DNA of 64,000 nt from Zhongshania aliphaticivorans (GCF_001586255.1 NZ_CP014544.1:1085501-1149500), one strand, 5' to 3'; positions 51,815 through 61,985 are shown, counted from the stretch's first letter. The notes: generated by a model from the letters alone, not told the origin. Made by a program: numbers and translations.

Positions 51815-53269
51815 TTAGGCCTCGCGGATCTGGGCGGTATAGCCGCCCTGCGCCGCGGGGACTAAATCCATAAACTGATTGATGCACTCGGGCAGTTCTT
51901 CACTGCGATGGCTAACGAATAAAATGCGGGTTTGGCCGTGGGCGGCAATTTGGTCTACGGCGCCGAGCAATCGCGATTTTTGCTCGTTATCTAAGCCGAT
52001 GCAGGGCTCATCTAAAATAAGAATACGGGGCGACTTGACCATGGCTCTAGCCAGTAAAACCATGCGCTGTTCACCAAATGACAGCCGGTCGAAACGCTGC
52101 TCTTTGAGGGGCAACAGTTCAAGCGCGTCTAGCCACGCAACTAACATCTGGCGTTGAGACTCGCTGTAGTCAGTGTATAAACCTACCGAATCAAATAAGC
52201 CAGACGCTACCACGTCGATCACCTTGGTGCGTTTTAAATTATTCATTTGCATGCTGGTATTAAGCAGGCCAAATTGGGCTTTAACCTCCCAAATACTTTC
52301 GCCGCCGCCGCGACGCTTGCCGAATAGGTACACCTCTTGGCCGTAGGCCTTATCGTTCTCGCCGCAGAGCAGGCCGAGCAAGGTCGACTTGCCAGCGCCG
52401 TTAGGGCCGCTAATACAGCAGTGCTGGTCGGGCATTAAGGTCCAGTTGATGTCGCTGAGCACCTGATTACCACGGAAATTCACATTGATATTACGTAGTT
52501 CTAATAGCGCGGTGTCGGCGGGGTGGGCTGGTGCGTCGGCAATGGGCAGTGGTTTAGCATAGTGATGCAAAGCTTGACTGGCCTGCTTGGCGGCGGCCGC
52601 ACTGCATTCACCCAGCATTTTGCCGTGGGCCATTTGATATACGGTGTCGATGCAGTCGGGAATATCGTTGGCGTCTTTGGTCAGCAGAATCAGCGGTGTT
52701 GGCGAAGTAAGTAACTCGTCGAGCATGGTCCGCATTTCGGCTTGCGCCTTAACATCCAAGCCCTCAAAAGGATTGTCGAGAATCAGGGCCGCAGGTTTGG
52801 CTAAGAGGGCGCGGGCTAGCAAGGTTTTGCGACTTTCACCGGTAGAGATGAAGCGGATACCCTGGTCTAGTATGTGCGTAATACCGAGCCTGCTGCACAG
52901 GCTGTCGAATTCTGCGTTGGCGGGCTGGCCTTGCAAAATAATAGCGCGCACTGGCGTGCCAACATCGAAGGCATCGTCGCGGGTTTCACTGTCGTCAAAA
53001 CGGCGGTCGTGCTCCATCAACTCGCGGTGTAAATCAAACGAGATGTGAGCGATATCATCTGGGCCAATATTAGCAGCGTAGTGGATGTCGCCAGCGTTAG
53101 GCCGCAGCTGATCGGTAATGAGTTTGGCGAGGGTGGTTTTGCCTGCGCCGTTGCCGCCTAAGATCGCGAGATGCTGCCCGGCCGGCCACTGCCAGCTAAA
53201 ATTGTCGAGAATGGGGTCGAGTTGATAGGCAAAACGAATGGCGTCAAAGCGAATAATAGGGGCGGACAT
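51815..53269 (-). CDS. ModF-like ATPase with two ABC domains
   Basis: This cytoplasmic protein of about 484 aa has two ABC nucleotide-binding domains and no membrane part. Domain 1 has Walker A GGNGAGKTT and a signature-like STGESRKTLLARALL. Domain 2 has Walker A SGPNGAGKST, signature LSFGEQRMVLLARAM and Walker B RILILDEPCIGLD. The tandem layout matches ModF, an ATPase of unclear role near molybdate transport genes in Pseudomonas. None are nearby here. ATG 53269 is preferred to GTG 53302. Confidence 0.85.
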   Translation of the reverse strand: MSAPIIRFDAIRFAYQLDPILDNFSWQWPAGQHLAILGGNGAGKTTLAKLITDQLRPNAGDIHYAANIGPDDIAHISFDLHRELMEHDRRFDDSETRDDAFDVGTPVRAIILQGQPANAEFDSLCSRLGITHILDQGIRFISTGESRKTLLARALLAKPAALILDNPFEGLDVKAQAEMRTMLDELLTSPTPLILLTKDANDIPDCIDTVYQMAHGKMLGECSAAAAKQASQALHHYAKPLPIADAPAHPADTALLELRNINVNFRGNQVLSDINWTLMPDQHCCISGPNGAGKSTLLGLLCGENDKAYGQEVYLFGKRRGGGESIWEVKAQFGLLNTSMQMNNLKRTKVIDVVASGLFDSVGLYTDYSESQRQMLVAWLDALELLPLKEQRFDRLSFGEQRMVLLARAMVKSPRILILDEPCIGLDNEQKSRLLGAVDQIAAHGQTRILFVSHRSEELPECINQFMDLVPAAQGGYTAQIREA

Positions 53270-53400
53270 GGGCAACCGTGTTAACAAAAAACAATCGGCC
53301 ACTATAGCATATTTACCCCTAATTTCTTGGTGCTATTTGGTTTTGCTCGTGGCTGATCACTGTGGGAAATACATGCCTCACAGCGACTTGGCAGAATTTT

Positions 53401-54276
53401 TCAGCAGCGAATACGCTCGCCAGGACTGAGTTGATAGAAATCAACGATGTGCTGCCAAGCTTGCTCGGCGGTATCGACGACACTGATCATATTGACGTCT
53501 TCGGGGCTGATAACCCCCTCGTCGCGGAGAAATTCCAAATTAATGGCCTGGCGCCAAAACTCGTGACCAATGAGAATGACCGGGACCCGTTTAGATTTAC
53601 CGGTTTGAATGAGGGTTAGGGCCTCGAATAATTCATCGAAAGTACCAAAGCCACCGGGGCACACCACCACGGCCTTGGCGCGCAGCATAAAGTGCATTTT
53701 GCGGATGCCGAAATAATGAAAACGGAAGCAAAATTCAGGGCTGATATAGGGGTTTGGATCTTGTTCGTGGGGCAATACAATATTGAGGCCGATCGATTTG
53801 CCACCGGCGTCACTGGCACCGCGGTTGGCGGCTTCCATAATGCCGGGGCCGCCGCCCGTGACCACATAGAGTTGTTCGTTGGGATCACAGTGATTGGAAT
53901 GCGTGGTAATCAGTTCACCTAGGCGGCGGGCTTGCTCATAGTGATGGCTATTGCGTTGGTCGCGTTTGGCGGCCCTCACTTTGGCGGGGTCGCCACTGTC
54001 TTGAGCAATGACTAAAGCTGCGTCGGCGTCTTCCGGGGAGGGAAAGCGGGCGCTGCCGAAAATGACAATGGTGGATTCGACTCCGTGTTCTTTTAGCGTC
54101 ATTTCAGGCTTTTGCAATTCTAAGTGAAAGCGCAGGCCGCGAAGCTCCTCGCGCAATAAGAAATCTTGATCGGTATAGGCCAGCCGGTAGGCTGCGGGTT
54201 GGTCTTGCTGATTACTGGGCAGTTCATCCCGAGCGGAGGGGAAGTTGGCGCCGCGTAATTTAGACTTATCGGTCAT
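53401..54276 (-). CDS. LOG-family nucleotide hydrolase (TIGR00730-like)
   Basis: This 291-residue protein has the LOG motif PGGFGTFDELFE (about 195-206) and a preceding IVIFGSARF and YVVTGGGPGIMEAANRGASDAGGKSIG. The family cleaves ribose-5-phosphate from nucleotides, and plant LOG enzymes make cytokinins. Older annotation as lysine decarboxylase is misleading. It is longer than the usual ~190 aa, with an extended N-terminal region of about 70 residues. Confidence 0.88.
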   Translation of the reverse strand: MTDKSKLRGANFPSARDELPSNQQDQPAAYRLAYTDQDFLLREELRGLRFHLELQKPEMTLKEHGVESTIVIFGSARFPSPEDADAALVIAQDSGDPAKVRAAKRDQRNSHHYEQARRLGELITTHSNHCDPNEQLYVVTGGGPGIMEAANRGASDAGGKSIGLNIVLPHEQDPNPYISPEFCFRFHYFGIRKMHFMLRAKAVVVCPGGFGTFDELFEALTLIQTGKSKRVPVILIGHEFWRQAINLEFLRDEGVISPEDVNMISVVDTAEQAWQHIVDFYQLSPGERIRC

Positions 54277-54580
54277 TTATTATTTCCTTGTCGGTGGCGA
54301 TATTGGTGTAGCTCTTGGCCCCAGGAATCTTTGGAAAACGTAGCGCAGCCAAAGTGCTCACTGCAGTTTTTATGCATGCTAAGCGAAGGTCGGTGGGGCG
54401 TCGCCGGAGCGCAGTAGTTTTGCAAAGCTTCCTTTAGCATAGCGTTGAAATGCTACAAATGCACAGCACCGAAACTCGATAGAAAACATTGTGTTGTCGG
54501 CCCCAGTCGGTATGATCTTGGGGTAGCTTCAGTGCGTATAGGCGCTATTGGTAATTCCGAGCAATAACTTATAGGTGTGT
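54277..54580. other. Intergenic stretch without a recognised gene
   Basis: This divergent gap lies between the LOG gene and nhaA. I see no ORF with a plausible ribosome site. Promoters for both flanking genes must lie here. Confidence 0.5.
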
Positions 54581-55765
54581 ATGTCCCAGTCAGATTCGTC
54601 GTATTTACAGCATTTTTTTAAACAAGAGTCCGCCGGTGGAGTTTTGCTGGTATTGGCCAGTGCCTTGGCCATCCTGCTGGCTAATAGTCCGTTGGTGGGC
54701 ATCTACAATCTTTTGATTGACACCCCTGTGGTGGTGCAGATCGGCGCGCTGAAATTGGCTAAACCATTATTGATGTGGGTAAATGACGGCCTAATGGCCG
54801 TGTTTTTCCTTATGGTTGGGCTGGAACTCAAACGTGAATTCTTGGAAGGGGAGCTGGCGGAGCTAAACAAAATCATTCTGCCGGGCCTCGGCGCCATTGG
54901 CGGCATGGTCGTGCCGGCGTTTATTTATTTGGCGCTGAATCGTGGCGATGGAGTTGCCGCACAAGGCTGGGCAATTCCTACGGCCACAGATATCGCCTTT
55001 GCCCTAGGGGTGTTAAGTTTATTGGGGCAGCGCGTGCCAATTGCCTTAAAAGTGTTTTTAACCTCACTGGCAATATTTGACGATGTTGGCGCCATTCTGA
55101 TAATTGCGTTTTTTTACACCAGTAAAATTTCCCTGCTCGCTATTGTGGTAGCGGGGTCTTGTGTATTGATTTTAACCTTGATGAATCGCCGAGGCGTAGA
55201 TGAAAAAAGCCCTTATCTGCTGATTGGTCTTGTGATGTGGGTGGCTTTGGTTAAGTCTGGGGTACACGCGACGCTGGCGGGGGTGGTGTTGGCGATGTTT
55301 ATTCCCATGCGCGCAAAAATTATGAATAAGGAGTCGCCAGCCAAATCCCTCGAACACGACCTCCATGCGGCGGTTGCCTTTGTGATTTTGCCGGTGTTTG
55401 CGTTTTGTAACTCAGGTATTAGTTTTAGCGGTGTGGGATTAGATCATTTACTGCACGGTGTGCCGCTCGGTATTGCCTTGGGTCTGTTTGTGGGCAAGCA
55501 GGTCGGCGTATTTGGTTTTTGTTGGTTAGGCGTGAAGCTTAAACTCACCAAGTTGCCAGAAGATATCTCCTGGCTGTCCTTGTATGGCACAGCCTTACTC
55601 TGTGGTATTGGTTTTACCATGAGTTTATTTGTTGGCTCACTAGCCTTTGAAGAGTCTGGGGTGAACCAACTGTTTGACGAGCGCCTGGGAATTATTATCG
55701 GTTCTCTATTATCTGGCGTTGTTGGTTATGTGGTGTTGAATAAAAGTTTGCCTGCAAAAAAATAG
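54581..55765 (+). CDS. nhaA: Na+/H+ antiporter NhaA
   Basis: This 394-residue inner-membrane antiporter has about 12 helices. The transport aspartates are in ATDIAFALGVLSLLG and LAIFDDVGAIL, the paired Asp motif of NhaA, and a GLFVGKQVGVFGF segment follows. ATG 54581 is used instead of GTG 54575, with ATAGGTG just upstream as ribosome site. It exchanges sodium for protons in salt and pH adaptation, which suits a marine host. Confidence 0.96.
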   Translation: MSQSDSSYLQHFFKQESAGGVLLVLASALAILLANSPLVGIYNLLIDTPVVVQIGALKLAKPLLMWVNDGLMAVFFLMVGLELKREFLEGELAELNKIILPGLGAIGGMVVPAFIYLALNRGDGVAAQGWAIPTATDIAFALGVLSLLGQRVPIALKVFLTSLAIFDDVGAILIIAFFYTSKISLLAIVVAGSCVLILTLMNRRGVDEKSPYLLIGLVMWVALVKSGVHATLAGVVLAMFIPMRAKIMNKESPAKSLEHDLHAAVAFVILPVFAFCNSGISFSGVGLDHLLHGVPLGIALGLFVGKQVGVFGFCWLGVKLKLTKLPEDISWLSLYGTALLCGIGFTMSLFVGSLAFEESGVNQLFDERLGIIIGSLLSGVVGYVVLNKSLPAKK

Positions 55766-55832
55766 GCCTTATGGGAGTTGCCGTATCGGTTAAGCTGCAT
55801 ACACGTCTGTAAACCCTAGGGGTAGAACGCTA

Positions 55833-56705
55833 ATGCAAAAGTCTGGGTTAAAAGCCTTGCTCGCGGTGTTGGTGATGGCCGCGGTAGGTTTGCTGCTTGC
55901 CAGTGCAGCTGGGCGAGGTTTGCCGACATATGGTGGTTTGAGTTTGCCCCTGTGGTCACTGCTGATCGCATTTGGTGTGCAGTGGCTGGCATTTATTCCT
56001 GCTTATTTAAATCACACCGAACGCTTCTATGATTTAACAGGGGCGTTGAGCAATATTGCAGTCGTCCTTGTTTGCTTTAGTTTGAGTGTTGAGACTGATC
56101 GGAATTATTTGCTCGCCGGTTTAATTGTCATTTGGGCGCTACGCTTGGGTGGGTTTTTATTTTGGCGAGTGTGTGTGGATGGTCGAGATACACGTTTTGA
56201 CAAAATTAAAATCAATTTTTATCGCTTTCTTGTAACGTGGACACTTCAGGCATTGTGGGTTTTTCTGATTTCACTTGCGGCGATCTTGGCAATGGCGTCT
56301 GGCGTGGATAAGCCCTTAGGCTGGACCGCAGGCATAGGCTTCTTGTGTTGGCTGCTCGGCATGGTGTTGGAGGTGGCTGCGGATGTGCAGAAGCGGCGAT
56401 TCCGCGCTGATTTACGTAATCAGGGACAATTTATTCGCCAGGGCTTATGGGCGTGGTCTCGGCACCCGAATTATTTTGGCGAAATATTAGTGTGGATTGG
56501 CGTGTGTATTATCGCCTTTCCAGCTTTGAGTGGCTGTTTGTATTTAGGTTTGTTATCACCGTTGTTTGTTATTTTGGTGTTGACTAAAGTAACTGGGATT
56601 CCACTCCTTGAAGCCAGCGCAAATAGGCGCTGGGGGAGTGATCCTAATTATCAACAATACAAGGCGCAGACCCCACTTCTAATTCCGCGTATACCACGAC
56701 CTTGA
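55833..56705 (+). CDS. DUF1295 membrane protein, steroid 5-alpha-reductase-like
   Basis: This 290-residue integral membrane protein has about seven helices. The C-terminal half has the family signature FRADLRNQGQFIRQGLWAWSRHPNYFGEILVWIG and ends with DPNYQQYKAQTPLLIPRIPRP. The family resembles steroid 5-alpha reductase and isoprenylcysteine methyltransferase. The substrate is unknown. It is on the same strand as the antiporter gene that follows (30-bp gap). Confidence 0.87.
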   Translation: MQKSGLKALLAVLVMAAVGLLLASAAGRGLPTYGGLSLPLWSLLIAFGVQWLAFIPAYLNHTERFYDLTGALSNIAVVLVCFSLSVETDRNYLLAGLIVIWALRLGGFLFWRVCVDGRDTRFDKIKINFYRFLVTWTLQALWVFLISLAAILAMASGVDKPLGWTAGIGFLCWLLGMVLEVAADVQKRRFRADLRNQGQFIRQGLWAWSRHPNYFGEILVWIGVCIIAFPALSGCLYLGLLSPLFVILVLTKVTGIPLLEASANRRWGSDPNYQQYKAQTPLLIPRIPRP

Positions 56706-56735
56706 TTTTCGATAGCTATTAACGAGTGAGTTGTA

Positions 56736-58295
56736 ATGATTGAACCCCTACTGGTCGGAATTGCCTTTATTGCCGGCTTGTTATTTAAACGTCTTGGCAT
56801 GCCGCCCTTACTCGGCTATTTAGTGGCGGGTTTTATCGCCGGTGGTTTACAGTTGGGCGACCCCGAGCTTATTCATGCTCTGTCGGAGCTGGGTATCATA
56901 CTGCTGCTATTCACTATTGGGTTAAAGCTCAATGTGCGGGAGTTGCTAGCCCCCCAGATTTGGGCTGCGGCAAGTTTACACACCGTGTTTGTAGTGCCTT
57001 TGACGGCGCTGGTACTTTTGAGTCTGCATTGGTTAATCCCTGAACTTCAAGCTGTCGAAACCTCCGTGGCGTGGATGCTTGCCTTTGCCTTGTCGTTTTC
57101 AAGCACGGTGTTTGCCGTAAAAATATTTGATGAGCGTGGCGAAGGCGCAGCACTTCACGCCAAAATTGCTATCGGTATTTTGATTGTCCAAGACATTTTT
57201 GCTGTGTGCTTTTTGGTTTTTTCCGCCGAGCAGCCGCCGTCGGAATGGGCCATCGCCTTGCTCGCGCTGCCCCTGCTGCGACCTATCTTAGTGGCACTGC
57301 TTAAGCAGGCTGGTCACGGGGAATTGTTAGTATTATTTGGTATTGGCACAGCGGTTGGTGCTGCGGCCTTATTTGAACTGGTGCACCTTGAAGGTGGTTT
57401 AGGAGCTCTGCTGTTTGGCGTTCTGCTGTCCAAATCGACTAAAAGTGTCGAGCTGTATAAAAGCCTTATTAATTTTAAGGACATATTTCTCACCGCCTTT
57501 TTCTTGAGTATTGGCTATGCCGGTATGCCGAGTGGCGCCATGCTGACTGTCGCTTTAGCCTTGGCGGGACTCATCTTGCTGCGGCCATTGATCTACTTTG
57601 CGTTACTGCTGTTGTTCCGCTTGCGAGCGCGTACCTCGCTACTGGTTGGTCTATCGCTATTTAATTACAGTGAATTCGGCTTGATTGTAGCGGCCATGGC
57701 AGTGCAGGCTGGATCGCTGCCAGCAGAGTGGTTGACGACTTTAGCGGTGGCGATGGCCTTGTCTCTGTTTATTGCCGTGCCTTTTAATACCCATGTACAC
57801 AGCTTGTACGCACGTATCGCCGAGCGGCTGCAAAAATTGGAGCGTCGCCAATTATTAGTCTTGGAGCGTCCGGTGAATATGGGCGAAGCTGAGATTATCA
57901 TTTTTGGTATGGGGCGAATTGGCAGTGGCGCCTATGACTACCTTAGCCAGCACTACCCAGAAAAAATAGTGGGTGTGGAAGAAAATGCCGATAAGGCAGT
58001 AAAGCTGAAACTGGCGGGCATTAATTGTGTAGCAGGCGATGCCAGTGACCGGGATTTTTTAGAGCGGGCGGGTTTGCAACGGCGCAGAATGATCTTAGTG
58101 AGCCTCAGTAATCACGAAGAAAATATCGAAGTTGTTAAATTGCTCAACCAGCTTAATTATCAGGGTAAGATCGCTGTGGTGTCCCGATTCCCGGATCAAC
58201 ATGATGAACTTCTACGTATGGGTTGCATCACCTTTAACCTGTATGCCGAGGCTGGTCATGGTTTTGCCGAGCGAGTGCTGGAAGAGCTGACCTGA
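56736..58295 (+). CDS. CPA2-type cation/proton antiporter with TrkA-N domain (KefB/YbaL-like)
   Basis: This 519-residue membrane protein has 12 predicted helices in the first 380 residues (LLVGIAFIAGLLFKRLGMPPLLGYLVAGFIAGG at the N terminus, and DERGEGAALHAKIAIGILIVQDIFAVCFLVF). A cytoplasmic RCK/TrkA-N domain (IIFGMGRIGSGAYDYLSQHYP, GxGxxG) lies at about 388-510. It may exchange K+ or Na+ for H+. The glutathione-linked ancillary genes of KefB are not adjacent, so a YbaL-like role is equally possible. Confidence 0.9.
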   Translation: MIEPLLVGIAFIAGLLFKRLGMPPLLGYLVAGFIAGGLQLGDPELIHALSELGIILLLFTIGLKLNVRELLAPQIWAAASLHTVFVVPLTALVLLSLHWLIPELQAVETSVAWMLAFALSFSSTVFAVKIFDERGEGAALHAKIAIGILIVQDIFAVCFLVFSAEQPPSEWAIALLALPLLRPILVALLKQAGHGELLVLFGIGTAVGAAALFELVHLEGGLGALLFGVLLSKSTKSVELYKSLINFKDIFLTAFFLSIGYAGMPSGAMLTVALALAGLILLRPLIYFALLLLFRLRARTSLLVGLSLFNYSEFGLIVAAMAVQAGSLPAEWLTTLAVAMALSLFIAVPFNTHVHSLYARIAERLQKLERRQLLVLERPVNMGEAEIIIFGMGRIGSGAYDYLSQHYPEKIVGVEENADKAVKLKLAGINCVAGDASDRDFLERAGLQRRRMILVSLSNHEENIEVVKLLNQLNYQGKIAVVSRFPDQHDELLRMGCITFNLYAEAGHGFAERVLEELT

Positions 58296-58440
58296 CCGCA
58301 TAAGCTGCGACGAAGTCAGTAACTTCCTGAAAGCGAGCTTTCTGGCTGCGTTTGCGAAGGTGTATATTCACCGTTACGGGAACCATTTGGCCGGTAGACG
58401 GATCTATCGGCCCGGCAAATGACTAATTTGTGAGAGCATT

Positions 58441-59790
58441 ATGGACAATAACAATCCTTGGCTGCGGGCAGAAATAGCCCAGTGGTTAAGGGAAGGGATT
58501 ATTACAGACGAGCAGGCAACAACACTTTATGCGCGCTACCCAGCAATGGTGTATGGGCGCGCTGGCGGCGCTAGCCGTGTTGGTCTCGGCCGCAGCTACA
58601 GTGGCGATGGCCGCTGGGGTAAGGTCATTTTTGCGGCATTGGGCGCGGCTATTTTTGGCATGGGCGTCATTTTGTTCTTTGCCTATAACTGGGCAGATAT
58701 GCATCGCTATCTCAAACTGGCGGTGATTGGTGGTTCAATTCTACTGGCCCATATTGCGGGCATGGCACTTTTTCACGCTAAGGATCAGCGCCGTTCGCTG
58801 GGCGAAAGCTTGCATTTACTCGGTACTATTCTCTTTGGTGCAGGGATCTGGTTGGTAGCGCAAATCTACCATTTTGATGCGCACTACCCCGATGGTTTTT
58901 TGCTGTGGTTTGTCGCGGCCTTAAGTCTTGCATGGGCTTTGCCGTCGGCCGCCCACGGCATATTGGCAACGGTGCTACTCGCCTTGTGGGCCGGGCTAGA
59001 AACCTTTGAGTTTCAGCGCCATTTGCCGCAAGCAAGCTGGATACTCATCTGCGCTATTCTGCCCTTGGCGTGGTGGCAGCGCGCTAACAGTTTGTTGGCG
59101 ATGGCGCTGGTAAGCCTGCCGCTCTTTTACGTCTTTGGGGTGTGGCGCTTTGGTGAACAATTCCTTATGCCCGTATTACTGCTATTGGTGGGAAGCTATT
59201 TTGGGTTTGCTCAATTAGCGACGAGCTTAGCTTACCCAGCAGCGAAAAGTGTCTTTTATAGTGTCGCGATAGTGCTGTGGTTAGGCCTCGTTTTTGTTGG
59301 CAGTTTTATTGGCATGCCGTCGCAGCAAGGTATGTCGACCGTACCGGGCTTTGGTCTGTTTCATTTGCTTGTGCCGGCGCTACTGACAATGACGGTTTGG
59401 CTGGCAACCTTGCTGAGAAGTAGTTCGCGTCCAGTGAATCCAGAGGCCTGGTTGGAAACTGGTCTTGTGCTTATTGTATTACTCTTTGTTGTGCTACCGG
59501 CCATGTTTGGTGCTGATATACAGGGCTTTGGCCGCTTGGTATTTAACCTGGTATTTCTGTTGTACAGCTTGCTGTTTGTCTACCGTGGCACGGAGCATGG
59601 TCGTGGCAAAATTCTGGGTTTGGCTTGTATCATGTTAAGTGCGCTTGCCCTGGCGAGATTCACCGACTTGTTTCATAGCTTACTCGCACGCTCTAGCGTG
59701 TTCTTACTGCTTGGCATACTGCTATTTGTGATTGGCCAGCGTTATGCCAAGCAAAATACTCGCCGCAAGTTGGAGAAGCCCCGTGCGTAA
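58441..59790 (+). CDS. DUF2157 membrane protein
   Basis: This 449-residue protein has an N-terminal soluble helical domain (IAQWLREGIITDEQATTLYARYP, the DUF2157 signature) and about 12 membrane helices in the rest. Its function is unknown. It overlaps the next gene by 8 bp. DUF2157 with a GDYXXLXY partner is a recurring pair, so the two probably act together. Confidence 0.85.
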   Translation: MDNNNPWLRAEIAQWLREGIITDEQATTLYARYPAMVYGRAGGASRVGLGRSYSGDGRWGKVIFAALGAAIFGMGVILFFAYNWADMHRYLKLAVIGGSILLAHIAGMALFHAKDQRRSLGESLHLLGTILFGAGIWLVAQIYHFDAHYPDGFLLWFVAALSLAWALPSAAHGILATVLLALWAGLETFEFQRHLPQASWILICAILPLAWWQRANSLLAMALVSLPLFYVFGVWRFGEQFLMPVLLLLVGSYFGFAQLATSLAYPAAKSVFYSVAIVLWLGLVFVGSFIGMPSQQGMSTVPGFGLFHLLVPALLTMTVWLATLLRSSSRPVNPEAWLETGLVLIVLLFVVLPAMFGADIQGFGRLVFNLVFLLYSLLFVYRGTEHGRGKILGLACIMLSALALARFTDLFHSLLARSSVFLLLGILLFVIGQRYAKQNTRRKLEKPRA

Positions 59791-60799
59791 AGGATTGATT
59801 GTGGCGCTGGTGTTGAGTCAGTTAGGGGTGCTCGGCTATTTGGCAGGGCAGCGCGAATGGGTGCGTCAGCGTGGAGAACAAATTTATTTGCGCACCGCGC
59901 CGGTAGACCCACGTGACCCAATGCGGGGAGACTATGTTCGCTTGAGCTATGGCTTAAATTCTGTGGATCTGGCCCAGTATCGGGGTAAAACGGCGGGCAC
60001 GGCACTTAGCCGCGGTACCGCAGTTTATGCCTTGCTTAAGGCGGGCCCAGACGATGTTTATGAACTGGATTACTTAAGTGATAGTGCGCCACCGTCTGGA
60101 CTTTATCTCCGGGGCCGAGTGAGCCGAGAGGTGCTTGGGGGACAAATCCCGGTGAGTTACGGTATTGAGCAATACTTTGTTGAACAAGGGAGTGGCGAAG
60201 CCATTGAACTAAGACGCGGTGACCGGGAGGGTGTGCAAATACCCATGGAAGTGGCCGTTGCGGTAGGTTCCAATGGTTTGGGTGTGCTTAGTGCTTATCG
60301 CTGGAGTCGTTTGGGGATCGGGTTTGAACAGATTAACCCAACGACAACCGCGCTTAGCAATACCTTAAATTGGGACAGTGCGACAATTGCACAACGCAGT
60401 CCAGTATTGGTGGTGAGTTTACAGAATGTGTCGGACACCGAATTAAAAATTGCGGATAACGATAAACATTGCGGCTTTAGTTTGCAGTCTCTCGGTGATA
60501 CCGGGCGCAGCTTGAGTCAAGCCGACAAGAGCTGCTCGCCTTATGTGCTGCGTGAGGCGGATATGATTAATTTAGCGCCAGGTGAGGTGTACCGGGTAGA
60601 ACTCAATATGGGCTTGCCGCGCTGGTACGTGACAGAACGTGGCAGCAGTACCTCCTCAGCCATTGTGGTCAGCGCGGCAAATGAGCGTTTTAGGCTAGTT
60701 TATCAGGCGCCAAGTGTCTTGCCGGGAATGGATGTGCCTTTGCTGTGGCGGGGTAGTTTGGCGTCGCCAGCATTCAGTGTGCGTGGCCGAGTAGACTAG
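59783..60799 (+). CDS. GDYXXLXY-domain membrane-anchored protein
   Basis: This protein of about 338 aa has an N-terminal membrane helix (VALVLSQLGVLGYLAGQ) and the family motif GDYVRLSY (about residues 51-58) in DPRDPMRGDYVRLSYGLN. The C-terminal half appears to be an extracytoplasmic beta-rich domain. GTG 59783 with GGAG upstream is the start, overlapping the DUF2157 stop. Translational coupling supports a two-protein membrane complex of unknown role. Confidence 0.82.
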   Translation: MRKGLIVALVLSQLGVLGYLAGQREWVRQRGEQIYLRTAPVDPRDPMRGDYVRLSYGLNSVDLAQYRGKTAGTALSRGTAVYALLKAGPDDVYELDYLSDSAPPSGLYLRGRVSREVLGGQIPVSYGIEQYFVEQGSGEAIELRRGDREGVQIPMEVAVAVGSNGLGVLSAYRWSRLGIGFEQINPTTTALSNTLNWDSATIAQRSPVLVVSLQNVSDTELKIADNDKHCGFSLQSLGDTGRSLSQADKSCSPYVLREADMINLAPGEVYRVELNMGLPRWYVTERGSSTSSAIVVSAANERFRLVYQAPSVLPGMDVPLLWRGSLASPAFSVRGRVD

Positions 60800-61100
60800 G
60801 TTTTTGTCAGTCGTAAAAAAGGCGCTCTAGGCAATCAATAGAGATCACTGCAAGTTCTTTAATACAGACATTATGGAGCTACCGAATATTAAACTGCGGT
60901 GCATTATTGATGGCCATGTTTACAGCAAGTTAGGCTAGCGGCACAAATTAAGGCGTGGCTTTGCTCCAATTGTCCCCTTCCGAACGCGTGAACTGCCTAG
61001 ACACTGCGTGAAAGTACAAGCAGTCCGTAATATAGGGCTTGTTGGCCGCCGCGAAAGTCGCGAAGTGAACACTCAGGATTATGATTATCGGTGACCTGAT
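60800..61100. other. Gap without a supported gene
   Basis: No ORF with a ribosome site or recognisable family is seen here. The following segment to 61421 contains only the broken reading frame described separately. Confidence 0.4.
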
Positions 61101-61421
61101 ATGAATGACCAACATACGCGCGCTATTCGTGAGACTCTGGGCAATGTAGTACTTTAAATTGAGCGGATTGGTTCGATATCCGTATCCGAGGTTGCTTCGA
61201 AACCGGTCATTGATCGTTTGGCGGTCTTTGCTCAGCCTCGGGAGAAAGATCGCTACCTTCGCTCTCTGCTGAAAGCATGCGATGAACCGCGGGTTCGCGA
61301 ACCTGATTTTGATGGGCATCGTATGTTGCGGACGCCGGCGCGAGATGTACATGTCAGCATGCTTCCAACTGACGTGAAAGGCATTCGTCTAGCAAATGAG
61401 TCTAACCGTACATCTAACTAG
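61101..61421 (+). pseudogene. Possible broken ORF with an in-frame stop
   Basis: A reading frame from ATG 61101 meets TAA at 61155-61157 and then continues open to TAA 61419-61421 (about 106 codons in all). The second part contains VIDRLAVFAQPREKDRYLRSLLKACDEPR, which looks like real helical protein. I do not know the family. A random ORF is the alternative explanation. Confidence 0.25.
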
Positions 61422-61505
61422 CGCAGCATATTCGTCGTTGTTGAAAACGTAAAAACTGAGCGCGCGATTTATCACGGTATTCAAGTTAACAAGGAGGTTT
61501 GACGT

Positions 61506-61985
61506 ATGGCTAAGATTTTTAGTGAACGGATGACAGCTGATGTCGACGGCGAATTTGTTGTTTTTTTAATTGGCTTGAGAATTAATAAGCCCTGGAAAAT
61601 TCATAAATGGTTGCCCGTGGCGAGGGCCATGCCGAAAATGATTAAAGAGCTTTATCGCAATCCAGACTCGGGGCTTATTAGCCACGAGGTGTGGTTTGGT
61701 CGAACCATAGTTATGGTGCAGTACTGGCGCTCCTTCGAGCACCTTGAACGCTATGCAAAAAATAAGTCGTCATTACATTTGCCTGCGTGGGCAGCGTTTA
61801 ATAAAAAAGTGGGCAGTAATGGTGATGTTGGTATCTGGCATGAAACCTATATTTCCAGAAAAGGCATGTACGAGTGTGTGTACAATAATATGCCGAAATT
61901 TGGCTTGGCAAAGGTCGGCGCTCATGTTCCTGCAGCGGGTAAGTTCAATGCCGCGCGCGATAGGGTTAATGCCAGTGCTACTTAA
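61506..61985 (+). CDS. DUF4188 protein
   Basis: This 159-residue protein starts with MAKIFSERMTADVDGEFVVFLIGLRINKPWKIHKWLPVARAMPKM and contains VWFGRTIVMVQYWRSFEHLERYAKNK, SSLHLPAWAAFNKKVGSNGDVGIWHETY and a closing YNNMPKFGLAKVG. This is the DUF4188 family, which in some genomes is annotated as a monooxygenase-like or phenylacetaldoxime dehydratase-related protein. Activity is unproven. An AAGGAGG ribosome site lies 9 nt upstream of ATG 61506. It precedes the FAD monooxygenase by about 650 bp on the same strand. Confidence 0.82.
   Translation: MAKIFSERMTADVDGEFVVFLIGLRINKPWKIHKWLPVARAMPKMIKELYRNPDSGLISHEVWFGRTIVMVQYWRSFEHLERYAKNKSSLHLPAWAAFNKKVGSNGDVGIWHETYISRKGMYECVYNNMPKFGLAKVGAHVPAAGKFNAARDRVNASAT

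Noticed and set aside
60948-61352. 134-residue minus-strand ORF
   Set aside because: Its composition is unlike a typical protein, it has no ribosome site, and it overlaps the more protein-like plus-strand frame.
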